Both the position numbers and the translations under genes were made by a program. DNA of 54,348 nucleotides, from the NCBI GenBank assembly GCA_018646705.1, contig JABGUG010000011.1:1-54348 (forward strand), in the 5' to 3' direction. The number at the start of each line of letters is the position of its first letter. The first letter of the stretch is position 1. Positions 7,281 to 15,345 of the stretch are shown here, piece after piece. The notes beneath the pieces were generated by a model, which saw only the letters and a program-made list of their open reading frames with translations, was not told where the DNA came from and ran no database searches. This DNA comes from Candidatus Parcubacteria bacterium (GTDB lineage Bacteria; Patescibacteriota; Patescibacteriia; Magasanikbacterales; UBA922).

Positions 7281-7718
7281 ATGTTACCAAAAATTTACGA
7301 TCCATTTACTGAAATGGAAAATATGATGAGAAATCTTCCTTCTATAAGGAATAATGCAATACAACAAAGAGGTTTCGTGCCTGCGGTTGACGTGTATGAG
7401 ACCAAGACTGATGTAATGGTCGAAACATCTCTTGCTGGTATTAATCCAAAAGATGTAGAAGTTAGCGTTGAAAAAAGTGTTTTGACTATACAAGGTGAAA
7501 GTAAGAAAGAACGTGAAGTGGAAGAAAAAAATTATTATTGCAAAGAAGTTCGTAGTGGTTCGTTTTATCGTCAGGTTGCGTTACCAGCGCAAGTGATAGA
7601 AGATGATGTAATTGCAGAGTTTGAGGATGGTGTTTTGAAAATCACTTGTCCAAAAGCTTCACCTACAGAAGTTAAGAAAGTTAGTGTGAAGGTTGTTAAA
7701 AAAGGGAATAAGAAGTAA
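7281..7718 (+). CDS. Hsp20/alpha-crystallin small heat-shock protein
   Basis: 145 residues. A short N-terminal arm (1-35) precedes an alpha-crystallin domain running from PAVDVYETKTDVMVETSLAG to about residue 135, with LAGINPKDVEVSVEKSVLTI, YYCKEVRSGSFYRQVALP and the near-C-terminal GVLKITCPK motif. The C-terminal IxI/V anchor is represented by VSVKVV. Such proteins form oligomers that hold unfolding clients for DnaK/DnaJ. Its place in the hrcA-grpE-dnaK-dnaJ operon fits. Confidence 0.93.
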   Translation: MLPKIYDPFTEMENMMRNLPSIRNNAIQQRGFVPAVDVYETKTDVMVETSLAGINPKDVEVSVEKSVLTIQGESKKEREVEEKNYYCKEVRSGSFYRQVALPAQVIEDDVIAEFEDGVLKITCPKASPTEVKKVSVKVVKKGNKK

Positions 7719-7766
7719 GAAATAAGGAATAAGATATATAATTACTTAGCATAATAATAAAAACAT

Positions 7767-8042
7767 ATGGCATCAATGACATATCCAAACAATAATAGAA
7801 CTTTTATTCTCACTTGGGAAGGTATGAGTTTCAAAGGTAAAGAAATAGATCTTCTTATTGATGAAAATGGTGAGAAGAAAAAGATCGGATCTATTGTATC
7901 AAAAGAAGAACTAGATAATGGAAAAGAGTTTGACCACAATGGTTCAAAAATACATGTACAGTACAAAAAGGTTTTTGCTTTCATAAAAGAATTAAGTTTG
8001 GAAGTCGATGGAGTAAAGGTAAAAGGTCAATCATTACAATAA
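7767..8042 (+). CDS. unknown 91-residue protein between hsp20 and dnaK
   Basis: I do not recognise this protein. It is soluble and beta-rich in appearance, with alternating hydrophobic and charged residues and segments TFILTWEGMSF, KKIGSIVSKEEL and SLEVDGVKVKG. It has no signal peptide or membrane helix and no cysteine. The pattern suggests a small beta-sandwich or barrel. It sits 48 nt after hsp20 and 36 nt before dnaK on the same strand, so it should be co-expressed with the chaperones and HrcA-controlled. It could be a chaperone accessory factor, but that is only guilt by association. Confidence 0.75.
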   Translation: MASMTYPNNNRTFILTWEGMSFKGKEIDLLIDENGEKKKIGSIVSKEELDNGKEFDHNGSKIHVQYKKVFAFIKELSLEVDGVKVKGQSLQ

Positions 8043-8078
8043 AATAATCAATAAATAAATTTAATAACGAATATACAT

Positions 8079-10028
8079 ATGGGAAAAATATTAGGAATCG
8101 ACTTAGGAACAACTAATTCATGTATGGCTATCACAGAAGGTGGGCAGCCAAAGATTTTAGAAAATAAAGAGGGAAACAGAACAACACCTTCAGTTGTTGC
8201 ACAAACTAAGACAGGGGAGATGCTTACGGGCCAGCTTGCAAAGCGTCAGGCAGTAACTAATCCTGGAAATACACTTCACTCAATAAAGCGTCTTATTGGA
8301 CGTAGACCTAGTGACGCTGAAGTTGCAGAGATTAAAAAGCATGCACCATTTGAAATTGTACCAGATGGAGATCGTGTAAAAGTAAAAATGGGAGACAAAG
8401 ATTATACACCTCAAGAAATTGCAGCCATGGTTTTGCGCAAGCTAAAAGCTGATGCAGAAGAAAAGCTTGGTGAAAAAATTGAAGAAGCAGTAATTACAGT
8501 TCCTGCATATTTTGATGATTCACAACGTCAAGCTACTAAGGATGCTGGGGAGATTGCAGGACTTAAGGTTGCTCGTATTATCAACGAACCAACAGCAGCA
8601 GCGTTTGCATATGGTTTTGATAAAAAAGACGATCAACAAATTGCAGTTTATGATCTTGGTGGTGGTACATTTGATATTTCAATTCTAGAAATTTCACATG
8701 ACGATGGAAATTCAACAGTGGAAGTAAGATCTACCAATGGTGATACACATCTTGGTGGTGATGACTTTGATCAAAAAATTATTGAATATATTTTAGAAGA
8801 ATTCAAGAAGTCAGAAGGTGTAGATCTTAGTTCAGATCCACTTTCACTTCAACGTGTAAAAGACGCTGCTGAGAAAGCAAAGATTGAACTTTCAAGTACT
8901 CCAGAGTCAGAAATAAATGAACCATTTATTACCGCTGGAGCAGAAGGTCCAAAACATTTGAACATGAAGATTACTCGCGCTAAATTAGAAGAGCTTGTAA
9001 CAGAACTTGTAGAAAAGACTATGGTTCCTGTAGAAAAAGCTATTACCGACGCAGGATTTAAGAAAGCTGATATTGATGAAGTTATTCTTGTTGGTGGTAT
9101 GACACGCATGCCTTTGGTTCAGAAAAAAGTTGAAGAATTCTTTGGTAAGAAACCAAACTCAAGTGTAAACCCAGATGAAGTAGTAGCAACTGGTGCCGCT
9201 ATTCAAGCCGGACAGCTTCAGGGAGATCTTGGAAAAGATATCTTACTTCTTGATGTAACACCTCTTTCACTTGGATTAGAAACTTTGGGAAGTGTATCTA
9301 CAAAACTTATTGAACGTAATACTACTATCCCTACAAGTAAGTCACAGGTTTTCTCAACTGCAGCTGACAATCAGCCAAGTGTAGAAATCCATGTGCTTCA
9401 AGGTGAACGTGAGATGGCTACTGACAATAAGTCTCTTGGTAGATTTATGTTGGATGGTCTTCCACCAGCACCACGTGGTGTACCACAAGTGGAAGTAACA
9501 TTTGATATTGACGCTAATGGAATTTTGAATGTTAAGGCAGTGGACAAAGCAACTAACAAAGAACAATCAATTCGTATTGAAGCGTCTAGTGGTCTTTCTG
9601 ATGATGAGATTGATAAGATGAAAAAAGAAGGTGAAGTTCATGCAGAAGAAGACAAGAAAAAGCGTGAGATGATTGATATCAAAAATACTGCTGACACTAT
9701 GATCTATACTACTGAGAAAATGATGAAAGATGTAGAAGAGAAAAAGATTGAAATTACAGAGGAAGAAAAGAAAAAAGTAGAAGAAGGCGTCGAAGCTCTT
9801 AAAAAAGCTTTGGAATCCGAAGATATGGAAGAGATTAAAAAAGTATCTGAAGAACTTACTACATCTGCTCAAGCTATTGGTATGAAAATGTACCAAAAAG
9901 AACAAGAAGACCAAAAAGCAGCCGCTGGGGAAAATCCTGAAGCAGGAGCACCTGGAGAAGAGAAAAAGCCAGATGAGGGCGAAAGCGTTGAAGGAGAAGT
10001 AGTGGATGGTGACGAGAAAAGTTCTTAG
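8079..10028 (+). CDS. dnaK: chaperone DnaK (Hsp70)
   Basis: A full-length 649-residue Hsp70. The ATPase domain starts at [10 protein letters not shown], with the phosphate-2 loop [14 protein letters not shown], adenosine-loop segment LVGGMTRMP and linker [13 protein letters not shown]. The substrate-binding beta domain follows, then a helical lid and an acidic Gly/Glu-rich tail ([11 protein letters not shown]). Operon partners supply its cofactors: GrpE (fused to NUDIX) upstream and DnaJ downstream. Nothing in the catalytic domain looks unusual. The start ATATG has no clear Shine-Dalgarno sequence, like most genes here. Confidence 0.98.
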   Translation: MGKILGIDLGTTNSCMAITEGGQPKILENKEGNRTTPSVVAQTKTGEMLTGQLAKRQAVTNPGNTLHSIKRLIGRRPSDAEVAEIKKHAPFEIVPDGDRVKVKMGDKDYTPQEIAAMVLRKLKADAEEKLGEKIEEAVITVPAYFDDSQRQATKDAGEIAGLKVARIINEPTAAAFAYGFDKKDDQQIAVYDLGGGTFDISILEISHDDGNSTVEVRSTNGDTHLGGDDFDQKIIEYILEEFKKSEGVDLSSDPLSLQRVKDAAEKAKIELSSTPESEINEPFITAGAEGPKHLNMKITRAKLEELVTELVEKTMVPVEKAITDAGFKKADIDEVILVGGMTRMPLVQKKVEEFFGKKPNSSVNPDEVVATGAAIQAGQLQGDLGKDILLLDVTPLSLGLETLGSVSTKLIERNTTIPTSKSQVFSTAADNQPSVEIHVLQGEREMATDNKSLGRFMLDGLPPAPRGVPQVEVTFDIDANGILNVKAVDKATNKEQSIRIEASSGLSDDEIDKMKKEGEVHAEEDKKKREMIDIKNTADTMIYTTEKMMKDVEEKKIEITEEEKKKVEEGVEALKKALESEDMEEIKKVSEELTTSAQAIGMKMYQKEQEDQKAAAGENPEAGAPGEEKKPDEGESVEGEVVDGDEKSS

Positions 10029-10045
10029 TTCTTAGTTCAGAGTTC

Positions 10046-10086
10046 ATAGGGGGGCGGAGGTAATCTTCGCCTCTCTATGGTATAAT
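10046..10086 (+). promoter_or_regulatory. hairpin followed by a TATAAT box in the dnaK-dnaJ interval
   Basis: An 11-bp hairpin (10046-10056 with 10068-10078, two G-U pairs, so plus-strand RNA is favoured) is followed after 2 nt by TATAAT (10081-10086). It has no U-run, so it is not a standard terminator. No good -35 is visible. It could be an mRNA processing or stability element separating the abundant dnaK message from downstream genes. Confidence 0.4.
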
Positions 10087-10094
10087 GTAATAGT

Positions 10095-10180
10095 TGAAAA
10101 GTTCTTAAAGTTTAAAAGCTCATAAAGAACTTAATATGTAGTAACTTTTTAACTTTATAAACTTTATAACTTTTAACTTA
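10095..10180 (+). repeat. AAGTT/ATAAAGTT-type intergenic repeat
   Basis: Words such as AACTTTATAAACTTTATAAC and AGTTCTTAAAGTTTA occur here and again, with the inverse orientation, at 34245-34330 (TTCATAAAGTTAAAAAGTC). The two copies are alike enough to be one repeat family and both lie in front of small membrane-protein genes. Confidence 0.5.
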
Positions 10181-10186
10181 ATCTCT

Positions 10187-10387
10187 ATGCGTCTTTTCTT
10201 TAGTCAAAAACGTGAACATGCACGTCGTCATCGCATGTGGGTACTTCTTATTGGGCTACTCATGTTATTTGCTTTGACTTCCATCATCTCATTACTTTTT
10301 GGAATGAGTAGGACTGCTTTACTTATTCTTTTTCCGTTGTTTGCATTTTTTATGCTTATAATGGATTTGGCAATAGAACATCATTAA
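10187..10387 (+). CDS. small two-helix membrane protein
   Basis: A 66-residue protein with a basic N terminus (SQKREHARRHR) and two hydrophobic helices at about 18-39 and 43-60, ending IEHH. No family is recognised. It lies in the chaperone operon between dnaK and a lipoprotein gene, 10 nt before the latter. It may be translated from a separate promoter because 158 nt with repeats separate it from dnaK. An orientation with the basic residues inside is predicted. Confidence 0.65.
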   Translation: MRLFFSQKREHARRHRMWVLLIGLLMLFALTSIISLLFGMSRTALLILFPLFAFFMLIMDLAIEHH

Positions 10388-10397
10388 TTTTTTTTGT

Positions 10398-11069
10398 ATG
10401 AAAAAAATAGTATTTTTACTTTCTTTTGTTATCCTCCTTGGAGGTTGTACATTATTTTCTGAAGAGGATGGTTCTCAGGAACCTCTTGATTTTAATCCAA
10501 TGTTCATGAAGGTAGAAAATGCTGGATATATTATAGGTTCTTGGTCGGTTATCGAAGGAGATTATGAAGAAATTATTTTAGAAAAAGACGGTGCTTTTGC
10601 CTCTTTTTTACACGAACGACCATTTGATAATGGTACATGGACACTTGTAGAGGGTGTTTTAACATTTAATTCAAAAGTATATTCTGATAGAGTGTTTGAT
10701 AACGTAGTTATTGAAGAGAATAAAATTATTCTGGAAGGAAAAGAGTTTAGAGAAATCTGGGAGCACGTTGGTGTTGAACCAGAAGAAGATTTAGTAATTG
10801 GTGTCTGGACAGAAGATCTGGAGACTGGCGGTATGCGTATTTTTAATATAGAATCAGATTATACATGGCAGATGCAGTCCAAGCGTGATGGGGAATACTC
10901 TGTAGAAGAAAAAGGGGAATGGGAATATGGTATAAATGGTCTCACACTTATGACTGAGCAGGCATATATTTATGGAGATTATTATGTACAGGTTGTAGAT
11001 TCAGAAACACTCGAACTTACAAATTTAAACAATGACTCAGTAATCATTTGGAAACAGGTGACACAGTAA
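10398..11069 (+). CDS. lipoprotein with two lipocalin-like repeats
   Basis: 223 residues. The signal peptide MKKIVFLLSFVILLGGC has a lipobox LGG-C at 14-17, so this is a membrane-anchored lipoprotein facing outward. The mature part contains two similar beta-rich units, IIGSWSVIEGDYEEIILEKD..GTWTLVEGVLTF and VIGVWTEDLETGGMRIFNIE..GEWEYGINGLTLM. Each has the GxW start and periodic Trp/Gly of lipocalin-like small barrels. The binding partner is unknown. Sitting just before dnaJ in the heat-shock operon, it may monitor envelope stress, which is an inference. Confidence 0.8.
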   Translation: MKKIVFLLSFVILLGGCTLFSEEDGSQEPLDFNPMFMKVENAGYIIGSWSVIEGDYEEIILEKDGAFASFLHERPFDNGTWTLVEGVLTFNSKVYSDRVFDNVVIEENKIILEGKEFREIWEHVGVEPEEDLVIGVWTEDLETGGMRIFNIESDYTWQMQSKRDGEYSVEEKGEWEYGINGLTLMTEQAYIYGDYYVQVVDSETLELTNLNNDSVIIWKQVTQ

Positions 11070-11080
11070 TTATAAATAAC

Positions 11081-12187
11081 ATGGGAAAAGATTATTACAA
11101 GATTTTAGGTGCTGAAAAAAATTCCAGTGCAGACGAACTCAAAAAAGCATTTCGTAAACTCGCACACAAATACCATCCAGATAAAAAGGATGGAGATGAA
11201 AAAAAGTTTAAAGAAATAAACGAAGCCTATCAAGTCTTAGGGGACGAAAGTAAGCGTAAACAGTACGATCAATTTGGTGCTGATTTTGCGCAACAAGGTG
11301 GATTTGGTGGTGGAATGAATTGGGACGACTTTATGAACGCTACTCGTGGCGGAGGCGGAGGTTTCCAAGGTGGTGGATTTGGTGGTGGAATTGATCTAGG
11401 AGATTTGTTTGGAGACATGTTTGGATTTGGTGGCGGACGTACAAGAGGTCGTGGTCAAACCCGTGGAAATGATGTACAGATTGATGTGCAACTAGAATTT
11501 CGAGAATCAGTGTTTGGAGTAGAGCGTGAGATTAAACTTACCAAAAATAATGCATGTGATATCTGTAAGGGTTCTGGTGCCGAGCCTGGTGCAAAAACTA
11601 AGAAATGTGATGATTGTAATGGGCAAGGACAAGTTCGTCATGTGCAGCAAACTATGCTTGGTGCAATTCAACAAGTTGTGGCATGTTCCAAATGCCAAGG
11701 TACAGGACAAGTGCCAGAAAAGATGTGTAAACATTGTGGAGGAGATGGTACTGTACGGAGTGAATCAAATTACAAAGTAGAAATTCCAGCCGGTATTTCA
11801 GAAGGAGAATCCATTAGACTTTCTGGTAAAGGTGAAAATGCTGGAGTAGGTAGTGTTCCTGGAGATTTATATGTAAAAATCCATGTGAAGCCTGAGAAGG
11901 GATACGAGCGTAGAGGAGATGATATTCATACAGAGACTACTATCTCATATCCACAAGCTGTAATTGGTGACAAAGTAGAGATTGAAACACTTGAGGGAAA
12001 TAAGAAACTTGTTATTCCTCCGGGCACAGGGTCTCATCAAAAATTTAAGCTTAAAGGACTTGGTGTACCACGCCTACATCATCATGGACGAGGGGATCAG
12101 TATGTGAAAGTTATTGTTGACGTACCAAAGAAGGTAAATCGTAAAGTGAAGAAATTATTAGATGAGTTAGGTGATGAATTAAAATAA
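11081..12187 (+). CDS. dnaJ: chaperone DnaJ (Hsp40, type I)
   Basis: 368 residues starting MGKDYYKILG. It has a J domain with HPD (in HKYHPDKKD), a Gly/Phe-rich region (about 75-130), four CxxCxGxG zinc repeats (CDICKGSG, CDDCNGQG, CSKCQGTG, CKHCGGDG) and the C-terminal substrate domains. An ATG 33 nt upstream lies inside the lipoprotein gene and would add a non-J extension, so the ATG at 11081 is preferred. It stimulates DnaK ATPase and delivers clients. Last gene of the operon, followed by a terminator. Confidence 0.97.
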   Translation: MGKDYYKILGAEKNSSADELKKAFRKLAHKYHPDKKDGDEKKFKEINEAYQVLGDESKRKQYDQFGADFAQQGGFGGGMNWDDFMNATRGGGGGFQGGGFGGGIDLGDLFGDMFGFGGGRTRGRGQTRGNDVQIDVQLEFRESVFGVEREIKLTKNNACDICKGSGAEPGAKTKKCDDCNGQGQVRHVQQTMLGAIQQVVACSKCQGTGQVPEKMCKHCGGDGTVRSESNYKVEIPAGISEGESIRLSGKGENAGVGSVPGDLYVKIHVKPEKGYERRGDDIHTETTISYPQAVIGDKVEIETLEGNKKLVIPPGTGSHQKFKLKGLGVPRLHHHGRGDQYVKVIVDVPKKVNRKVKKLLDELGDELK

Positions 12188-12206
12188 TGGAAATTAGATA
12201 TTTAAA

Positions 12207-12232
12207 AACTCCCATAGTGGGAGTTTTTTGTT
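12207..12232 (+). terminator. terminator of the heat-shock operon
   Basis: AACTCCCA-TAG-TGGGAGTT stem-loop followed by TTTTGTTTTT, 20 nt after dnaJ. Confidence 0.9.
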
Positions 12233-12244
12233 TTTAGAACAAAT

Positions 12245-12643
12245 CTATTGATTGTCGAGAATTTTATTTACCTCAGCATCAGCCTCTTTGTTTCCTTCAC
12301 GCAATGTATGTTTGATACTTACTTTTTTGAATTCTTGCATTGCATTCCATGCGAGAACAAATAACTTTTGAAGTGTTGGTTCTTTTACCTTCCAATTACC
12401 GTTAAGTTGTTCACATACGAGCTTGCTGTCCACTATAAGTTCAGCCTCTGTGGCACCAAGCTCTTTTGCTTTTTTGAGTCCTGAGACTGCTGCAGAATAT
12501 TCTGCAAAGTTATTTGTTTGTTCACCAAGATATTCGCCATAGTTGGCAATGGTTTTACCTTGTTCATTTTTTATAACTACACCTGTAGCAGCAGGGCCAG
12601 GATTATTTCTAGAGCCACCGTCGGCAAATATTGTTAGTTTCAT
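12245..12643 (-). CDS. rnhA: ribonuclease HI family protein
   Basis: 132 residues from the chosen ATG. The RNase H fold begins MKLTIFADGGSRNNPGPA (catalytic Asp in the first strand), with the glutamate of NFAEYSA, the aspartate of LIVDSKLV and a final NKEADAEVN aspartate. It removes RNA from RNA-DNA hybrids. It is shorter than E. coli RNase HI and lacks its basic handle, like the archaeal/Bacillus YpdQ-type proteins. A second ATG 12 nt upstream lies inside a palindromic repeat (GTCAT), so 12643 is the better start. It follows recJ on the same strand. Confidence 0.88.
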   Translation of the reverse strand: MKLTIFADGGSRNNPGPAATGVVIKNEQGKTIANYGEYLGEQTNNFAEYSAAVSGLKKAKELGATEAELIVDSKLVCEQLNGNWKVKEPTLQKLFVLAWNAMQEFKKVSIKHTLREGNKEADAEVNKILDNQ

Positions 12644-12650
12644 AGAGTTT

Positions 12651-12771
12651 GTCATTCTGAACGCAGTGAAGAATCTTTCTTACTTCGTTCGTTTTTTGAT
12701 AAATGTTTAGTGAATTGAATCAGAATAACTTAAGAGAGATCCTTCAGTCGCTTTAGCTCCCTCAGGATGAC
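12651..12771. repeat. GTCATTCTGA palindromic interspersed repeat
   Basis: Left end GTCATTCTGAACGCAGTGAA and right end TCAGGATGAC are inverted, with internal GAATC/GATCC and TTCTTA/TTAAGAG complementarity. It resembles a dispersed palindromic element found in many unrelated bacterial genomes. It lies between recJ and rnhA, and both genes run into it: recJ takes its TGA stop from it, and an extra rnhA-frame ATG lies in it. Confidence 0.8.
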
Positions 12772-14519
12772 AGACGAAGATCTACTATCATCAATTGCAA
12801 TTCTCGATTTCCATTCCATTCATTTAGATCAATTTCAAATACAAGATCTATTTTATCGCCTTGTTTTAATTCTTCGCACCAATTTGTAGTGCCTCCATTA
12901 CACATATTCCATCCTATTGCTGTGAGTGTATTGTTTCCATTTTCCAAAAAAATCTTTATATGTTTTCTATCTTTCCCAAGAGGTTGGACATTTTTTATTT
13001 CAACATTACGCGCAAGATATCTTGGTTTTTCATTCATCTGTCCAAATGGTTTGAACTTATCTAGTATATCATATAAATCCCAATCAACATCTTCAAGATT
13101 AATCTCTGCATCAATATCAAGTGTGGGGGAAAGATCTATGTCTTTTGTTTTTTCTTCAAATTTTTCTATAAGTTTTTGTTTGAAACTCTCGAGTTTTCCA
13201 TCTTCCAGAGTGAATCCACATGCCATAGGGTGACCACCAAACTTGGTGAATTGCTCTGGTATTTCCTGGAAACATTCTATTACATTAAATCCATCTATAC
13301 TTCTACCAGATCCAGTAATTTCACCATCATTTTCTGCCATAACAATAGATGGTTTGTAGTATTTTTCTTTGAGCCTGCCTGCAATAAGACCCACAAGGCC
13401 AGTAGACCAACCTTTGCCAAGTACAAATAGTATTGGACTGTCTTTTTGATCTGGTTCAATTTGTGTGAGTGAATCTTTTAGAAGTGTCTCAGTCATTTGC
13501 TGTCGTTCTTTGTTATTGCTATCAAGTTCACGAGCAAGATTAGCTGCATCTGTATCATTTTGCGCCATCATGAGGTTGTACGCCACATTAGCATGATTTA
13601 TGCGACCTGCTGCGTTGATACGTGGTGCAATTTGAAACCCAATAGTATGTGCATCAATTTCTCGTTTTTTTGTACCATCTTCTTCAATCAACCCTGACTC
13701 AAGGAATAACTTTTGTAATCCAATGCGTTTAGTTCTGTTTAACACAATGAGACCATATTTGGTAAGTGTACGTGATTCACCAACTAGTGGCACCATGTCA
13801 GCCACACTTGCGATTGCCACCATGTCGAGCATCCATTTTTCAAATTGTTCATGAGTTTGTCCATTTGAAAGAGTTTCATTTTTTTCTTTATGTTTTTGTA
13901 AAATTCCTTGCATGAGTTTGAACGCCACAGCTCCACCAGCTAATGTTTTGCATGGATAATTAGCATCTACTGTTGGATGAATAATTGCAAAGGCTTTTGG
14001 GGGTTTTTCAGGCACTGAGTGATGGTCTGTGATAATTACGTCAATTCCTAGTTTTGTAGCTAATTTTACTTCTTCTACATTACTAATTCCACAATCACAT
14101 GTAATAATAAGATTGGTTTTTTCATCAGATAATTTTTGAATAGTATTTGTGTTCAAACCATATCCATCAGTTTCTCGGTGGGGGAGGAATATATCATTAT
14201 TTTCAGATCCAATTGCCTTTAGTGTTGAAACAAGTATTGTTGAGGCTGTAACTCCGTCAGCATCATAATCTCCGTGCACAACGATCTTTTCTTTTTTTTC
14301 TACAGCTTTGAAAATACGTTTTATTGTTTTTTCCATGTCTTTGAAAAGAAATGGATCGTGCACATCTTTTGAGTAGTCGGGATTCAAGAATTCATCAATT
14401 TCTTTTTGTGTTTTTATATTTCTATGATATAGCAAAGAAGCTACCGTACGCGGTAGCTCAGGAAATTCTTCAAAAAAAGATTGTGGTGGGTCAGATAAGA
14501 CCTTCCATTTTTTTAACAT
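12762..14519 (-). CDS. recJ: single-stranded-DNA exonuclease RecJ
   Basis: 585 residues with the DHH-family motifs in order: VHGDYDADGVTAST (motif I), ITCDCGISN, VIITDHHSVPE (the DHH motif itself), GGHPMACGFTL for DHHA1, and an OB-like C-terminal domain. It degrades 5' single strands during recombination and mismatch or base-excision repair using Mn/Mg. A GTG nine bases upstream also lies in frame but within a CACAGATT repeat, so ATG 14519 is chosen. The last residues and TGA stop come from the palindromic repeat, so the extreme C terminus (RLSS) is probably not ancestral. Confidence 0.95.
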   Translation of the reverse strand: MLKKWKVLSDPPQSFFEEFPELPRTVASLLYHRNIKTQKEIDEFLNPDYSKDVHDPFLFKDMEKTIKRIFKAVEKKEKIVVHGDYDADGVTASTILVSTLKAIGSENNDIFLPHRETDGYGLNTNTIQKLSDEKTNLIITCDCGISNVEEVKLATKLGIDVIITDHHSVPEKPPKAFAIIHPTVDANYPCKTLAGGAVAFKLMQGILQKHKEKNETLSNGQTHEQFEKWMLDMVAIASVADMVPLVGESRTLTKYGLIVLNRTKRIGLQKLFLESGLIEEDGTKKREIDAHTIGFQIAPRINAAGRINHANVAYNLMMAQNDTDAANLARELDSNNKERQQMTETLLKDSLTQIEPDQKDSPILFVLGKGWSTGLVGLIAGRLKEKYYKPSIVMAENDGEITGSGRSIDGFNVIECFQEIPEQFTKFGGHPMACGFTLEDGKLESFKQKLIEKFEEKTKDIDLSPTLDIDAEINLEDVDWDLYDILDKFKPFGQMNEKPRYLARNVEIKNVQPLGKDRKHIKIFLENGNNTLTAIGWNMCNGGTTNWCEELKQGDKIDLVFEIDLNEWNGNRELQLMIVDLRLSS

Positions 14520-14551
14520 TGATTCCACAGATTAAAAAATGATTTCACTGA

Positions 14552-15157
14552 TTATAACTTTGTTTCCCAAAGAACTTTACGACATGTACAATGATCACCG
14601 AGATGACATATAGCAATTCTGTTGGCAATAAATTTCTTTGGTAGATCGTTATACTTAGGCTTATCACATCCTTTGAGTGTGATGTGTGGCCAATATTTTT
14701 CAAGGCTTGATCCAGTAATATAGTTATCAACCCAAAAGAATGTTTTTTTATTTATTTCCTCGTCTTTGTTTTTAAAATACATTTTCTCAGTTGTGTTTTC
14801 TGGGTGATATTCACTTAATTCCGTCACGAATGTTTCGTGTAACTTTTTTAAATAGTTAGTATTTTAAATTTGTAAAAAATATGATGAATATCCAACTGGA
14901 CGTGTTATTTTTGTTAGATCTTCAAGCGATGTTTCGATTGGTTTGAAATCTTTTATAACATCTTCTATTTTGGTATAAAGATTTTCAAGTTGATTTTCTT
15001 CAATTGTTCCAAAAAATAATGAGATATGTGGCAAGTTGCCTGTGTTATTTAGTGGAGGACTACCAGAGCTATCTCTGTATGTATTGCATAGGTCTACACA
15101 AATATCCATTACGTCATCAGGAGGTAAGAGTGCTATAGCTATGGCAATTTTGGACAT
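14552..15157 (-). pseudogene. 2H phosphoesterase (2'-5' RNA ligase/LigT-like) interrupted by one TAA
   Basis: The start MSKIAIAIALLPPDDV and first catalytic motif PHISLFFG (H44, S46) match the LigT/2H phosphoesterase family. At 14866-14864 the frame meets TAA, but the same frame continues without shift (NTNYLKKLHETF...) into the second motif WPHITLKG and a normal C terminus ending at 14552. With the stop ignored the protein would be about 200 residues, the family's usual size. Both HxS/T motifs are needed for activity. It is therefore a recent nonsense mutation, a read-through gene or a sequence error. The family acts on 2'-5' or cyclic phosphodiesters of RNA. Confidence 0.75.
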
Positions 15158-15158
15158 A

Positions 15159-15257
15159 CTAGTAGAAAGCTGGCATGATAGTGAAGAAGACCATAGCAAA
15201 GATTGCAATGATACCAATCACTGTCCATATTTTCTTAATGATTTTTGAGTTGTACAT
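15159..15257 (-). CDS. 32-residue single-helix membrane peptide
   Basis: A tiny frame, MYNSKIIKKIW followed by a strongly hydrophobic helix (about 12-28) and ending MPAFY. The basic N terminus plus one helix is the usual small bitopic membrane peptide. Its TAG stop is separated by one base from the ATG of the phosphoesterase frame, which suggests translational coupling. No function known. Its composition matches the neighbours, and the hydrophobic run is hard to explain by chance. Confidence 0.5.
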   Translation of the reverse strand: MYNSKIIKKIWTVIGIIAIFAMVFFTIMPAFY

Positions 15258-15261
15258 ATAA

Positions 15262-15345
15262 CATTGATTATACTGATTTAACTTTGGATTTCACAGATTG
15301 TGTAAACATGATCAATGAAATCCAAAATAATCTGTGAAATCAATG
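15262..15345. repeat. GATTTCACAGATT-type repeats
   Basis: ACATTGATT...GGATTTCACAGATTGTG and ATCAATGAAATCC..AATCTGTGAAATCAATGTTAAC are inverted, giving a potential hairpin. A related ATTCCACAGATT..GATTTCACTGATTAT lies at 14521-14560 upstream of recJ. Confidence 0.55.

Noticed and set aside
12245-12771. rnhA start at 12655
   Set aside because: That ATG lies inside the palindromic repeat; the ATG at 12643 begins at the conserved RNase H strand.
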